Shown: positions 17,559 to 27,228, counted from the stretch's first letter. The stretch is 51,117 bases of DNA from Muribaculaceae bacterium (GCA_017621845.1 JAGASI010000027.1:1-51117), one strand, 5' to 3'. The notes: generated from the sequence alone by a model not told the origin. Program-made: numbers and translations.

Positions 17559-18587
17559 ATGTTTGACCAAGCACAAATAGAGCAGATAAAGTTGATAAGA
17601 GACTATATATCAACAGCCCACCGCGCTGTTGTGACATGTCATATGTCACCCGACGGCGATGCGATGGGCTCGTCGTTGGCATTGTGCAGGGTGTTGAACA
17701 ATATGGGGGTGGAAACTCGTGTCATAACACCTGATGAGCCTAATCATAATTTACTTATACTGCCGGGCACGGACAATGTTATATGGTACACTCGTTTTCA
17801 ACCGATGGTTGAAAAATGTTTATCTAAGGCCGATATAATCTTTTGTCTTGATTATAATGACTTGAAGCGAGTAGACCGTCTTGAAGACTCTATAAGGAAG
17901 TCATCGGCTGTCAAGATTATGATTGATCACCATCTATATCCCAATCTTGATAGCGTCTCGGCCTTGATATCATGTCCCGAAAGATCATCAACATGTTCTC
18001 TGCTGTATTCAGTATTGTCAGAAGCCGGCATGTCTGAATATGTAGATGAAGATGTGGCAACATGTATTCTTGCCGGAATGATGACCGATACAAACAATTT
18101 CAGTCATAACGCCAACCATCCCGAGGATTATCTCATAGTCTCCCACCTTGTATCGCAAGGTGCCGACAAAAATAAATTATATAACCAATTGTTTAATACT
18201 TTCAGCGAGAGTTGTCTTAGACTTAATGGCTATGCCTTGTCTCACAAAATGGAAGTATACAATCAATATCACGCGGCATTAATATGGTTGACGCGCGATG
18301 AACTTAATGAATATAAATATAAAAAAGGAGATACCGAGGGACTTGTAAATCGTCCGTTGTCAATTCCCGGCGTGATATACAGTGCATATTTAAGAGAAGA
18401 ATCAGACTTTGTAAAGGTCTCTATGAGATCGGTCGGCGATTTTCCGGTTAACATTGTGTGTGAGAAATACTTTGGAGGAGGTGGACATCTGAACGCCGCC
18501 GGAGGAGAGTATCACGGCACGTTAAATCAGGCTGTCGACTTATTCAAGTCTCTGTTGAGCGTAAATATGCAATACATTGAAAAATAA
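17559..18587 (+). CDS. nrnA: DHH-family phosphoesterase, NrnA-like
   Basis: NrnA-type enzymes degrade very short RNA oligonucleotides and hydrolyse pAp or cyclic dinucleotide products. The 342-residue protein has the full DHH/DHHA1 layout: HMSPDGDAMGSSLAL at 28-42 (metal ligands His28, Asp32, Asp34), FCLDYNDLKRV, the eponymous IDHH, MMTDTNNFSHNA, and the C-terminal DHHA1 substrate loop GGGGHLNAAGG. Start at 17559 gives a normal N-terminus. It is 28 bases upstream of the DUF4827 lipoprotein gene and leads the nrnA-DUF4827-glmM run. I recall this order from other Bacteroidales but could not check it. Which of its substrates matters in vivo is not determinable here. Confidence 0.92.
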   Translation: MFDQAQIEQIKLIRDYISTAHRAVVTCHMSPDGDAMGSSLALCRVLNNMGVETRVITPDEPNHNLLILPGTDNVIWYTRFQPMVEKCLSKADIIFCLDYNDLKRVDRLEDSIRKSSAVKIMIDHHLYPNLDSVSALISCPERSSTCSLLYSVLSEAGMSEYVDEDVATCILAGMMTDTNNFSHNANHPEDYLIVSHLVSQGADKNKLYNQLFNTFSESCLRLNGYALSHKMEVYNQYHAALIWLTRDELNEYKYKKGDTEGLVNRPLSIPGVIYSAYLREESDFVKVSMRSVGDFPVNIVCEKYFGGGGHLNAAGGEYHGTLNQAVDLFKSLLSVNMQYIEK

Positions 18588-18615
18588 TATTATAAATCAA
18601 AATAAGTTGTAAAAA

Positions 18616-19206
18616 ATGTCGATTAATAGACTTAAAACCAAGATATTACTTTTGTTGCTGGCCATTGCTGTCTCGCTTGGTGCCATGTCTTGCAGTGACG
18701 GTAAATCTTATGCCGAGCTATTGACTGAAGAAAGTCATATAGTTAACCTATATCTTGTAGATCAGCGAGTCAGTCTGGAAATACCCAAAGACTCAACTTT
18801 CCAATTTGAAATAGGAGAAAATGCACCTTACTATCCACTCGACGAGGATGGAAATGTATACATGAAGGTCTTGAAGTATGGCACAGAAGGTAATTATGCC
18901 GACAATGATGAGGTGATTTACTTCCGCTATACTCGTTATAACCTTAACCTGTATAAAGATGGTCAACTTTCATCTGGTGACGGTAATGAAACAGATATGG
19001 GTAACTACAATGCGTGGTTCAGATTTAATAACTTTCAGTTGAAGTCATCCTACCAGTGGGGTGCCGGGTTACAGATGCCGTTAAAGTATCTGCCAATTGA
19101 CAGCGAGGTGAGCCTTATCATCAAGAGCCAATATGGATTATATGATGAAACGACATACGTAATACCATTCCTATATAATGTACGTTATTATCGCCAGCGT
19201 ACATAA
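18616..19206 (+). CDS. DUF4827-family lipoprotein (FKBP-like fold)
   Basis: This 196-residue protein has a lipoprotein-type signal (hydrophobic core then AMSC, Cys26) and so is probably anchored in the envelope. The mature part resembles DUF4827, a Bacteroidales family with an FKBP-like fold: FQFEIGENAPYYPLDEDGNV, DNDEVIYFRYTRYNL, and a C-terminal LPIDSEVSLIIKSQYGL. Peptidyl-prolyl isomerase activity is not established for the family. It lies between nrnA (28 bases) and glmM (101 bases) in the same direction. Confidence 0.82.
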   Translation: MSINRLKTKILLLLLAIAVSLGAMSCSDGKSYAELLTEESHIVNLYLVDQRVSLEIPKDSTFQFEIGENAPYYPLDEDGNVYMKVLKYGTEGNYADNDEVIYFRYTRYNLNLYKDGQLSSGDGNETDMGNYNAWFRFNNFQLKSSYQWGAGLQMPLKYLPIDSEVSLIIKSQYGLYDETTYVIPFLYNVRYYRQRT

Positions 19207-19307
19207 AATTAAGGACAACAATATTGCATAAATATTCAATCCTATATATACGCTTAATTACAATCTTAGACACAAATTCCTAACAAATCTATACTTAACA
19301 ATTTACC

Positions 19308-20702
19308 ATGACCTTGATTAAATCAATCTCGGGTATTCGCGGCACTATTGGCGGATGTCCCGGACAGTCGCTGACACCGGTTGATATTGTAAAATATACA
19401 GCTGCTTATGCGACCTTTATAGACCGTACCACTACTAAACCCTATCGCACTATAGTTGTAGGCCACGATGCTCGTATATCGGGCCCCATGGTGATAGACG
19501 TCGTAATAGGTACACTCATGGGTATGGGGTTTGATGTGGTAAACATCGGACCCGCCTCAACTCCGACTACTGAAATTGCAGTTACCTTGGAGGAAGCATG
19601 TGGTGGCCTTATACTTACAGCGTCACACAACCCTAAGAATTGGAACGCTTTGAAGCTCCTTAATGAGAATGGTGAGTTCCTGACTGCTGAGCAAGGCGAG
19701 GAAGTATTGCGTATCGCCAATGATCATGACTATAAGTTTGCTGAGGTTGATTGTCTTGGCCACCACCTCAAAAACACAACCTATAATCGCCGCCACATCC
19801 AAAAAGTTCTTGCCCTCAATCTGGTTGATATCGATGCTATCAAGAAAGCCAATTTCACTGTTGCAGTTGATGCTGTAAACTCGGTGGGTGGCGTTGTCAT
19901 TCCTCAACTTCTGAAGGCACTTGGCGTGCAGAATGTTATTGAAATAAATTGTGACCCAACCGGTAATTTTGCCCATAACCCCGAGCCCATACCTGAAAAT
20001 CTCACCCAGATATCAGATCTCATGAAAACCGGTGTCGCCGACGTGGGATTTGTGGTAGACCCAGATGTCGACCGTCTCGCTATTGTGATGGAAAACGGAG
20101 AAATGTTTGTAGAAGAGTATACGTTGGTTGCTATTGCCGATTATGTGTTAGCCAATACACCGGGACCGGCTGTGTCCAACCTGAGTTCTTCGCGCGCGCT
20201 GTCTGATATAGCTGCTCGCCACCGTTGTCCATACGTTGCCTCGGCTGTCGGTGAAGTCAATGTCACGACTCTCATGCGCCATATAAGAGCTGTAATAGGA
20301 GGCGAGGGTAATGGTGGAGTTATATATCCCGAGCTTCACTATGGCCGTGACGCTCTTGTTGGAGTTGCACTGTTCTTGACTCTGCTCGCCAAGAGTGGAA
20401 AAACTGTTTCTCAACTCAAGGAGGATTATCCTGTTTATGCCATAGCAAAAACCAAGGTTCAGCTCTCTGAGAAGATGAATGTTGATGCCATTCTTGAAGC
20501 AGTGAAAGATAAATACTGCAACGAGAAAATTATAGATATCGATGGCGTTAAGATTGATTTTCCACACTCATGGGTGCATTTACGTAAATCCAATACCGAG
20601 CCAATCATACGTATTTATTCCGAAGCTCCTACTATGGAGGAGGCCAAAGCCATCGGCCAGGAAATCAAGGACCTTGTCAAGCAATTTGGTAAGGTTAAGT
20701 AA
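19308..20702 (+). CDS. glmM: phosphoglucosamine mutase
   Basis: GlmM interconverts glucosamine-6-phosphate and glucosamine-1-phosphate for UDP-GlcNAc, and thus peptidoglycan and lipopolysaccharide. The 464-residue protein has the phosphohexomutase layout: ISGIRGTIGG at the N-terminus, the active phosphoserine loop TASHNPKNWNALK with Ser106, the magnesium loop DPDVDRLAI, the sugar-binding GEGNGGVIYPE, and the phosphate-binding KSNTEPIIRIYSEA. Family members in Bacteroidetes can be hard to separate from phosphomannomutase/phosphoglucomutase by sequence; GlmM is the usual assignment for this form. Followed at once by a strong bidirectional terminator. Confidence 0.88.
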   Translation: MTLIKSISGIRGTIGGCPGQSLTPVDIVKYTAAYATFIDRTTTKPYRTIVVGHDARISGPMVIDVVIGTLMGMGFDVVNIGPASTPTTEIAVTLEEACGGLILTASHNPKNWNALKLLNENGEFLTAEQGEEVLRIANDHDYKFAEVDCLGHHLKNTTYNRRHIQKVLALNLVDIDAIKKANFTVAVDAVNSVGGVVIPQLLKALGVQNVIEINCDPTGNFAHNPEPIPENLTQISDLMKTGVADVGFVVDPDVDRLAIVMENGEMFVEEYTLVAIADYVLANTPGPAVSNLSSSRALSDIAARHRCPYVASAVGEVNVTTLMRHIRAVIGGEGNGGVIYPELHYGRDALVGVALFLTLLAKSGKTVSQLKEDYPVYAIAKTKVQLSEKMNVDAILEAVKDKYCNEKIIDIDGVKIDFPHSWVHLRKSNTEPIIRIYSEAPTMEEAKAIGQEIKDLVKQFGKVK

Positions 20703-20720
20703 TTCCTGTATATGTAAAAA

Positions 20721-20753
20721 TAAACAAGCCACTCAGACCGAGTGGCTTGTTTA
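20721..20753. terminator. bidirectional terminator between glmM and nadC
   Basis: Perfect 14-base arms (20721-20734, 20740-20753) with a 5-base loop, A-run before and T-rich sequence after, placed between convergent genes. Confidence 0.9.
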
Positions 20754-20784
20754 TTTATATATAATATAAATCTCAGTATATAAG

Positions 20785-21642
20785 TTATTTGACAGCCTTA
20801 AAGCTCATGTCGAGGCTCTTGACCGAGTGGGTGAGTGCTCCTACAGATATAAAGTCTACGCCACAGCGGCCATAGTCGGCAAGGGTGTCAAAAGTGATAC
20901 CTCCCGATGACTCAATTTCAACAGATGGATTAATGTCGCGAATGTGTCGTACTGCCTCAGCTGTACGCTCAGGGGTAAAGTTGTCAAGCATGATACGGTC
21001 GACACCTTCGGCGAGGGCTTGATTAATTTCAGTAGTGTTACGTACTTCGAGTTCAATTTTAAGGTTTTTGCCTTTCTCAGCACAGTATTTCTTAGCGGCG
21101 CTGACGGCCTCATGAATACCGCCGGCAAAGTCGACATGGTTATCCTTAATGAGTATCATGTCAAACAGGCCAATACGGTGGTTAGTGCCACCACCGATGC
21201 GCACTGCATCTTTCTCCAACATCCTCATGCCGGGTGTTGTTTTGCGAGTATCCAGGACGCGTGCTCCGGTACCGGCAAGCTGTGCTTGATAGCGATGGGT
21301 GACGGTAGCAATGCCACTCATGCGTTGCATGATGTTAAGCATCAAGCGCTCTGTTTGAAGAAGTGAGCGCACGGGGCCCTCGACAATAAATGCTATGTCT
21401 CCGGGCTTGACTTCGGCTCCATCGTTAATAAATACTGTCATCTTGAGTGATGGGTCAAAGCGACGGAATACCTCACGGGCAACTTCCACACCGGCAATTA
21501 TGCCGGGCTCCTTGATAATAAGTTGTTGACGACCAATGGCATCGGCCGGGATTGTGCTGAGTGTGGTGTGGTCTCCATCGCCTATGTCTTCGGCAAATGA
21601 TAAGTCAAGTAACTCGTCGATAAGTTCTTCTTTAGTCTTCAT
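20785..21642 (-). CDS. nadC: nicotinate-nucleotide pyrophosphorylase (carboxylating)
   Basis: NadC converts quinolinate and PRPP to nicotinate mononucleotide in de novo NAD synthesis. The 285-residue product has the family's FAEDIGDGDHTTLS near the start, GAEVKPGD, the LNIMQRMSGIAT helix, the substrate motif LDTRKTTPGMRMLEK, GGGTNHRIGL, and the barrel-end IELEVRN and IESSGGI strands. The start at 21642 is preferred over one 12 codons upstream because MKTKEELIDELLDLSFAED matches family starts, and a TAATTTTG -7 element (21685-21678) overlaps the longer start. nadA and nadB are not in the window. Confidence 0.95.
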   Translation of the reverse strand: MKTKEELIDELLDLSFAEDIGDGDHTTLSTIPADAIGRQQLIIKEPGIIAGVEVAREVFRRFDPSLKMTVFINDGAEVKPGDIAFIVEGPVRSLLQTERLMLNIMQRMSGIATVTHRYQAQLAGTGARVLDTRKTTPGMRMLEKDAVRIGGGTNHRIGLFDMILIKDNHVDFAGGIHEAVSAAKKYCAEKGKNLKIELEVRNTTEINQALAEGVDRIMLDNFTPERTAEAVRHIRDINPSVEIESSGGITFDTLADYGRCGVDFISVGALTHSVKSLDMSFKAVK

Positions 21643-21677
21643 TATAATATTATTATGTATATGTCTTTTGTATGCCA

Positions 21678-21685
21678 CAAAATTA
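21678..21685 (-). promoter_or_regulatory. possible -7 element of nadC
   Basis: TAATTTTG on the minus strand, 36 bases before the nadC start; no clear -33 box. Confidence 0.4.
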
Positions 21686-21790
21686 ACAAAAATGGTGAGA
21701 TTAAAAAAATGGAGATGGTGTCTAATTCAATAGACAACCATCTCCTAAAATGAAATTTTAAATTATTGGATAGCGAAAAAATGAGTCAGA

Positions 21791-23947
21791 TTATTCCTCA
21801 GTATTCTTCTCGGCGTATTCTTTGAGTAGTTTTTCCTGAACATCACCGGGAACCAGCTCGTATGATGCAAATTTCATAGTAAACGAAGAACGTCCGCCGG
21901 TAATTGAGCTGAGGGCTGTTGAGTAGCTTGCCATTTCTTTAAGTGGCACTTTGGCCGAGATTTTTTCAAATCCGTTTTCAGAAGACATGCCCATGATGAT
22001 GGCACGACGGCCTTGCAGGTCGCTCATTACGTCGCCCATTACATCACCCGGAACCATGACCTCCACGTCATATACGGGTTCAAGAACTTTGGGATTGGCA
22101 TTGCGGAAGGCTTCGGAGAAGGCATTGCGGCCAGCCAGACGGAATGAGATTTCGTTAGAGTCAACCGGGTGCATTTTGCCGTCATAGATGCATACTCTTA
22201 CATCGCGAGCATAAGAACCGGTAAGAGGGCCTTGCTCCATACGGTCCATAAGACCTTTGACGATAGCGGGAATGAAGCGTGCATCTATTGCACCACCGAC
22301 GATACAGTTGTGGACAACGAGCTTGCCACCCCACTGGAGGGGTATCTCCTGGGTGTCACGGACATTCATCTTGAATTCTTGATTACCAAAACGATAGGTG
22401 TCTGGAGCAGGCATGCCGTCGGTGTATGGCTCTATAATCAGATGGACTTCGCCGAATTGACCTGAACCACCGGACTGTTTTTTGTGACGGTAGTCGGCGC
22501 GGGATGCTTTGGTGATAGTCTCGCGATAGGGGATTTTGGGTTCTTCAAACAATATGGGCAGTTTGTCATTGTTTTCAACGCGCCATTTGAGTGTGCGCAG
22601 GTGAAATTCTCCTTGACCGGAGAGGATGGTTTGTTTGAGCTCGCGAGATTGTTCTACAACCCATGTCGGATCTTCCTCGTGCATGCGTGTAAGGATTGCC
22701 GAAAGTTTCTCGGCATCACTTTCAGTGACGGGACGTACAGCACGCTGATATTTAGGAGCAGGATATTTGATAAAATCAAACTCATAGTTGCACCCCTTGG
22801 CGTCAAGGGTATTTCCTGTGCGCACGTCTTTCAACTTGACTGTAGCGCCGATATCTCCGGCCTGTAGCTCATCGACTGCGGTCTTGATTTGTCCACATAC
22901 ACAGTATATTTGGGCGATGCGCTCTTTGGAGCCTCGAGTGACATTATCCAGATCGACACCGACCTTGAGTGTGCCGGACATGACTTTGAAGTATGAAACT
23001 TCACCAATATGTGGTTCAACGGTGGTTTTAAACATGAAGATTGAAAGAGGACCGTTGGCATCGGGTTTAACTTCATTGCCGGCAGTATTGACCGGTGCGG
23101 GCATGTCTTCAACAAATGGGACGACATTGCCGAGGAATTCCATCATGCGGCGCACACCCATGTCTTTGGCTGCACTGACACAGAATACAGGATATATCGA
23201 GTGAGAAACAAGTCCTTTACGTATGCCTTCACGCATCTCGTCTTCAGTGAGGTGCTCTGTTTCGAAGAATTTTTCCATCAAGGACTCGTCATTCTCGGCG
23301 GCAGCTTCTACGAGTGCTTTGTGTAACTCATTGGCGCGCTCCATCTCTTCAGCAGGGATTTCCTCGATAGTGGGTACTCCACCCTCAGGTCCCCATGAAT
23401 ATTTTTTCATCAACAGCACGTCAATCATGGCATTGAATCCGGCTCCACATGATAGCGGATACTGGATCGCAACAACTTTGGGACCAAATATCTCACGCAT
23501 CTGCTCCATTACGTTGTCATAGTCGGCTTTCTCGCCGTCAAGCTGGTTGAGTGCAAATATGACGGGCTTGCCTACCGAGTTGATTGTGCGGAAAATATTC
23601 TGTGTGCCTACTTCGACACCATATTGAGAGTTTATCACGATGACGCCGGTATCGGTGACGTTGAGGGCTGTAATGGCATTACCAACAAAGTCATCTGCTC
23701 CCGGGCAGTCGATTACGTTTAATTTTTTGTTGAGGAACTCGGCATAAAACACGGTTGAGAATACCGATGAACCATATTCTTTTTCAACGGGAAAGTAGTC
23801 ACTGACGGTATTTCCGGCTTCTACTGTGCCACGACGTTTTATAACTCCACACTCGTAGAGCATAGCCTCGGCGAGTGTGGTTTTACCAGACCCTTTGCTT
23901 CCGAGCAAAGAGATGTTTTTGATTTCGTTAGTCTTGTAAACCTTCAT
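21791..23947 (-). CDS. fusA2: elongation factor G paralogue EF-G2
   Basis: This 718-residue, five-domain EF-G relative has P-loop GSKGSGKTT (16-24), G4 NQLD and intact domains II-V, including a complete domain IV tail. Three GTPase features differ from housekeeping EF-G: the G3 motif is DCPGADDF, with Ala84 replacing the catalytic His of DTPGH; switch I reads EKEYGSSV instead of E-x-ERGIT; and the P-loop differs from AHVDAGKTT. Published work on Bacteroides thetaiotaomicron described an EF-G2 that supports translocation without GTPase activity and is induced under carbon limitation through the regulator Cur; this protein has the expected sequence features. The start at 23947 is chosen because the longer frame adds a non-family N-terminus. 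It is divergent from lon across 383 bases. Confidence 0.88.
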   Translation of the reverse strand: MKVYKTNEIKNISLLGSKGSGKTTLAEAMLYECGVIKRRGTVEAGNTVSDYFPVEKEYGSSVFSTVFYAEFLNKKLNVIDCPGADDFVGNAITALNVTDTGVIVINSQYGVEVGTQNIFRTINSVGKPVIFALNQLDGEKADYDNVMEQMREIFGPKVVAIQYPLSCGAGFNAMIDVLLMKKYSWGPEGGVPTIEEIPAEEMERANELHKALVEAAAENDESLMEKFFETEHLTEDEMREGIRKGLVSHSIYPVFCVSAAKDMGVRRMMEFLGNVVPFVEDMPAPVNTAGNEVKPDANGPLSIFMFKTTVEPHIGEVSYFKVMSGTLKVGVDLDNVTRGSKERIAQIYCVCGQIKTAVDELQAGDIGATVKLKDVRTGNTLDAKGCNYEFDFIKYPAPKYQRAVRPVTESDAEKLSAILTRMHEEDPTWVVEQSRELKQTILSGQGEFHLRTLKWRVENNDKLPILFEEPKIPYRETITKASRADYRHKKQSGGSGQFGEVHLIIEPYTDGMPAPDTYRFGNQEFKMNVRDTQEIPLQWGGKLVVHNCIVGGAIDARFIPAIVKGLMDRMEQGPLTGSYARDVRVCIYDGKMHPVDSNEISFRLAGRNAFSEAFRNANPKVLEPVYDVEVMVPGDVMGDVMSDLQGRRAIIMGMSSENGFEKISAKVPLKEMASYSTALSSITGGRSSFTMKFASYELVPGDVQEKLLKEYAEKNTEE

Positions 23948-24330
23948 GTTATTAGAGTTTGGAGTTAAAAAAGATTTTGCATTATAGGTATAAGTTGGCA
24001 ATGTTGCCAAAAGATGAGCGCAATTTACACTTTTTTTTTAATTAAATAATATTTCAAAAATATGTTTGAAAACATGTTTTTTCTAAAACCATATATTATG
24101 GGACAGCTCTTAAAGTGTATTTAAAACATTATTAACTTCTATGGTGTATGTATGAGAATTACATTTCGAGTTAATCCGGGGAGTGAATAAAAAGCGATGC
24201 CGTCAAAAAATATGAGGCGATTAGTTGTAAAAGGCTACTCGCATGGCCGGTTATGTCAGGCGAGTGAAAAATTATTTGTAACTTTGGCCTGGTTTTTGCT
24301 TATAGATAGAAAATATTATATTCCAGATAA
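23948..24330. promoter_or_regulatory. divergent regulatory region between fusA2 and lon
   Basis: This 383-base AT-rich gap has no gene. On the plus strand TAACTTTG (24279-24286) is a good -7 element for lon, with a start near 24293 and a short leader. Just upstream an inverted repeat ACTCGC-N17-GCGAGT (24237-24265) straddles the -33 zone and could be an operator. For fusA2 no full consensus promoter is visible; a T9 run (24031-24039) and AT-rich DNA precede it, in line with an activator-dependent promoter. Confidence 0.5.
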
Positions 24331-26742
24331 ATGAAAGAAGATACCGATCAGATAAAAGCAATAGTCTCTATCGGACAGATAGATATAGATATGTCACGGT
24401 TGTCGGCCGATCCCGATTTGAACGACATGCCGGTATTGCCGACACGTAATCTCGTGCTATTTCCCGAAGTGTCAATACCTCTTACGCTTGGACGTATGTC
24501 TTCAGAGGCGGTTGCACGTTGGTCCCAGGATAATAAGCGACCTATCGCTATAATATGTCAGAAAGATGCATCCCAAGATACTCCTGCTTTGTCAGACTTA
24601 TATAATTATGGTGTGATAGCTGATGTCCTTAAGGTGTTGGACTTACCGGACGGGACTCACACGGCAATTGTAAAGGCAAGACAAAAAGTAAAGGTGATAG
24701 GGGAGGGAGCAGATAGTAACTCGCTCGGACTTAGCGCTCAGCTTAAGGTTATTGTCGATCGTATGCCGGCAAAGGATGATGTGGAATATACCGAAATCAT
24801 CAACCTCATCAAGGAGACTGCACGTCGTATCGCAAAACGTGTCGAAGGCACGCCTCAAGCCCAATTCCTGATGGCGATAGACGAACAGGATGATGCGGTG
24901 TCATTGATAAACAGTCTGGCTACACAGATGCCATTTGACTCTGAGGACAAAGAAGCGATGCTTGCCAAATTGAGATTCAAAGACCGGGCTATGACATTGT
25001 TAGGCCTACTTGATCGAGATGAGAGCATAATCAATCTTCAGCAACAGGTGATAGGCAAGGCTCGCGAACGAATGGAGCAGAATAACCGCGAGGTCTTTTT
25101 ACAGAACCAGCTTGAGGCTATCCGCACCGAGCTTTATGGTGAACCTCAAGATGAGATAGAGGCGTTGTCCGAGCGTATTGCCAATACTGACTTGCCAGAA
25201 AATGTGAGTGCATTTGCCAATAAAGAGATTGAGAAGCTTAGACATTATAATCCTCAGTCTCCAGACTATTCGGTACAGTATAGCTATCTCGAAACATTGT
25301 TGTCGTTACCTTGGCGAGTGGAGTCAGAGCTTAACGATGATATTGTCAAGGCTCGTGAAATCCTTGATAAAGATCACTATGGCCTTGAAAAGGTAAAAGA
25401 GCGTATCGTAGAGCAACTGGCGCTACTCATGGATAACCCTAAGGCTAATGCTACCATTGTGTGTCTCGTAGGCCCTCCGGGCGTTGGTAAAACATCGCTT
25501 GGAAAGTCAATAGCCAAAGCTCTGGGTCGTAAGTATGAGCGTATCTCATTGGGTGGATTGCATGATGAAGCAGAGATACGTGGTCATCGTCGCACATATA
25601 TTGGTGCTATGCCCGGTCGTATTATAGATGCAGTAAAACGTGCCGGCACCAACAATCCGGTTATTCTTCTTGACGAGCTTGACAAGATTGGTGCTGACTT
25701 TAAGGGAGACCCGGCTTCTGCTTTGCTTGAAGTTCTCGATCCTGCTCAGAACTGTAAGTTTCATGATAACTATATAGATATTGACTTTGACCTTAGCAGA
25801 GTGTTGTTTATTGCCACAGCCAACACCCTCTCGACCATATCGCGTCCATTGCTTGATCGTATCGAAGTTATTGATCTGGCGGGATACCTTGTCGAAGAAA
25901 AAATTGAGATAGCCCGTCAACATCTGTTACCTAAAATTAAAGAAGGATTTGTTTCAGCCCAACAATTGGAGGTGAGTGATGAAGCTATTGCTTCAATTAT
26001 TGAAGACTATACAGCCGAGAGTGGAGTGCGTCGCCTTGAGAAGTGTCTTAGCGCTATCATGCGTAAAGCAGTGTTGGCTACTCGTTGTGGAGAGTCATTC
26101 CCTTCGCCTGTAAAACCTGAACATCTCAAAGACCTGCTCGGTGTCAAGCCCTATATTAAACAGCGTTATGAGGGTAACGAGTTTGCCGGAGTCGTGAATG
26201 GACTTGCATGGACTGAGGTAGGTGGTGAAATATTACAGGTCGAAACCTCTTTGTCCAAGGGTAATGGTGAAAAGATAACTCTTACCGGCAATCTTGGCAA
26301 TGTGATGAAAGAGTCTGCTACAATTGCTGTTCAGTGGGTTAAAGCTCATGCCGACCGGCTGAATATAGATTCTGAAATGTTCAAGAACTATGATGTTCAT
26401 ATTCATTTCCCTGAAGGAGCTATTCCTAAGGATGGCCCATCGGCCGGTATTACGATGGCCACGTCTCTTGTGTCAGCTTTCAAGCATGTCAAGGTTAAAC
26501 CTCGCCTTGCTATGACCGGTGAAATTACTCTTAGGGGAAAGGTTATGCCTGTCGGTGGTATCAAAGAGAAAATTCTGGCTGCTAAGCGTGCGGGAATAAC
26601 TACGATTATTCTATCGCAGGATAATGTCAAGGATATTGATAATATCCAATCAAAATATGTTGACGGTGTCGAGTTTAAATATGTAAATACTGTTATGGAT
26701 GTTATCAATCTCGCTCTCACTGATGAGCCCGCAACAATTTGA
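24331..26742 (+). CDS. lon: ATP-dependent Lon protease
   Basis: Lon degrades damaged and regulatory proteins in the cytoplasm. The 803-residue protein has all domains: N-terminal substrate-binding LON domain (~32-225, MPVLPTRNLVLFPEVSIPL), coiled-coil linker, AAA+ module with Walker A GPPGVGKTS, Walker B VILLDELDKIG and GGLHDEAEIRGHRRTYIGAM pore region, and the C-terminal peptidase with the Ser704-Lys747 dyad in KDGPSAGITMATS and GGIKEKILAAKRAG (spacing of 43, as in E. coli). A short leader with a consensus -7 box precedes it, and a very strong terminator follows. Confidence 0.97.
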   Translation: MKEDTDQIKAIVSIGQIDIDMSRLSADPDLNDMPVLPTRNLVLFPEVSIPLTLGRMSSEAVARWSQDNKRPIAIICQKDASQDTPALSDLYNYGVIADVLKVLDLPDGTHTAIVKARQKVKVIGEGADSNSLGLSAQLKVIVDRMPAKDDVEYTEIINLIKETARRIAKRVEGTPQAQFLMAIDEQDDAVSLINSLATQMPFDSEDKEAMLAKLRFKDRAMTLLGLLDRDESIINLQQQVIGKARERMEQNNREVFLQNQLEAIRTELYGEPQDEIEALSERIANTDLPENVSAFANKEIEKLRHYNPQSPDYSVQYSYLETLLSLPWRVESELNDDIVKAREILDKDHYGLEKVKERIVEQLALLMDNPKANATIVCLVGPPGVGKTSLGKSIAKALGRKYERISLGGLHDEAEIRGHRRTYIGAMPGRIIDAVKRAGTNNPVILLDELDKIGADFKGDPASALLEVLDPAQNCKFHDNYIDIDFDLSRVLFIATANTLSTISRPLLDRIEVIDLAGYLVEEKIEIARQHLLPKIKEGFVSAQQLEVSDEAIASIIEDYTAESGVRRLEKCLSAIMRKAVLATRCGESFPSPVKPEHLKDLLGVKPYIKQRYEGNEFAGVVNGLAWTEVGGEILQVETSLSKGNGEKITLTGNLGNVMKESATIAVQWVKAHADRLNIDSEMFKNYDVHIHFPEGAIPKDGPSAGITMATSLVSAFKHVKVKPRLAMTGEITLRGKVMPVGGIKEKILAAKRAGITTIILSQDNVKDIDNIQSKYVDGVEFKYVNTVMDVINLALTDEPATI

Positions 26743-26761
26743 CTTATATTATAATTAATTC

Positions 26762-26840
26762 TTTATAAAGTCGCCCTGGTTAAATAAATAACCAGGGCGA
26801 CTTTATAAAATTAAAGCCTGTCCATTTGATGGGCAGGCTT
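26762..26840. terminator. tandem terminator hairpins between lon and rpmE2
   Basis: The first hairpin has perfect 21-base arms (26762-26782, 26789-26809) with a 6-base loop. A second (26814-26840) has 10-base arms with one G-U pair. They lie between convergent genes and probably stop transcription from both sides. Confidence 0.9.
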
Positions 26841-26873
26841 GTATATGGTAAAGAGTAATAGTTGTTGTACTGA

Positions 26874-27128
26874 TTACTTTTTGTTGCGGTTGCCATAACG
26901 GCTCATGAACTTGTCTACGCGACCGGCGGTGTCAACAAGTTTCTGTTTTCCGGTGAAGAAGGGGTGAGAAGATGAAGTAATCTCAAGTTTTACCAGAGGA
27001 TATGTTTTACCATCTACTTCGATAGTCTCTTTAGATGCTACAGTCGAGCGTGTGATGAAGATTTCTTCATTTGACATGTCTTTAAATACGACTTCGCGAT
27101 AATTTGAAGGATGGATGTCTTTTTTCAT
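26874..27128 (-). CDS. rpmE2: 50S ribosomal protein L31 type B
   Basis: This 84-residue protein is the zinc-free (C-minus) form of L31: [20 protein letters not shown], then [25 protein letters not shown] (quoted in part) without the CxxC pair. The frame stays open for 104 codons upstream, but a consensus promoter at 27259-27229 lies within that extension, so the ATG at 27128 is the real start. The ~95-base leader between promoter and start could hold an autoregulatory site as for other ribosomal proteins; I see no clear fold. Confidence 0.97.
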   Translation of the reverse strand: MKKDIHPSNYREVVFKDMSNEEIFITRSTVASKETIEVDGKTYPLVKLEITSSSHPFFTGKQKLVDTAGRVDKFMSRYGNRNKK

Positions 27129-27228
27129 TTCTTTATGAGTTCTTAATTGATTGACAGAATGATGTTTACTTTCGCTGGTAAGGCGTGTGACCTCGGCCTG
27201 GTAGCCTTGGCTTTTAGTAATGGCGACA

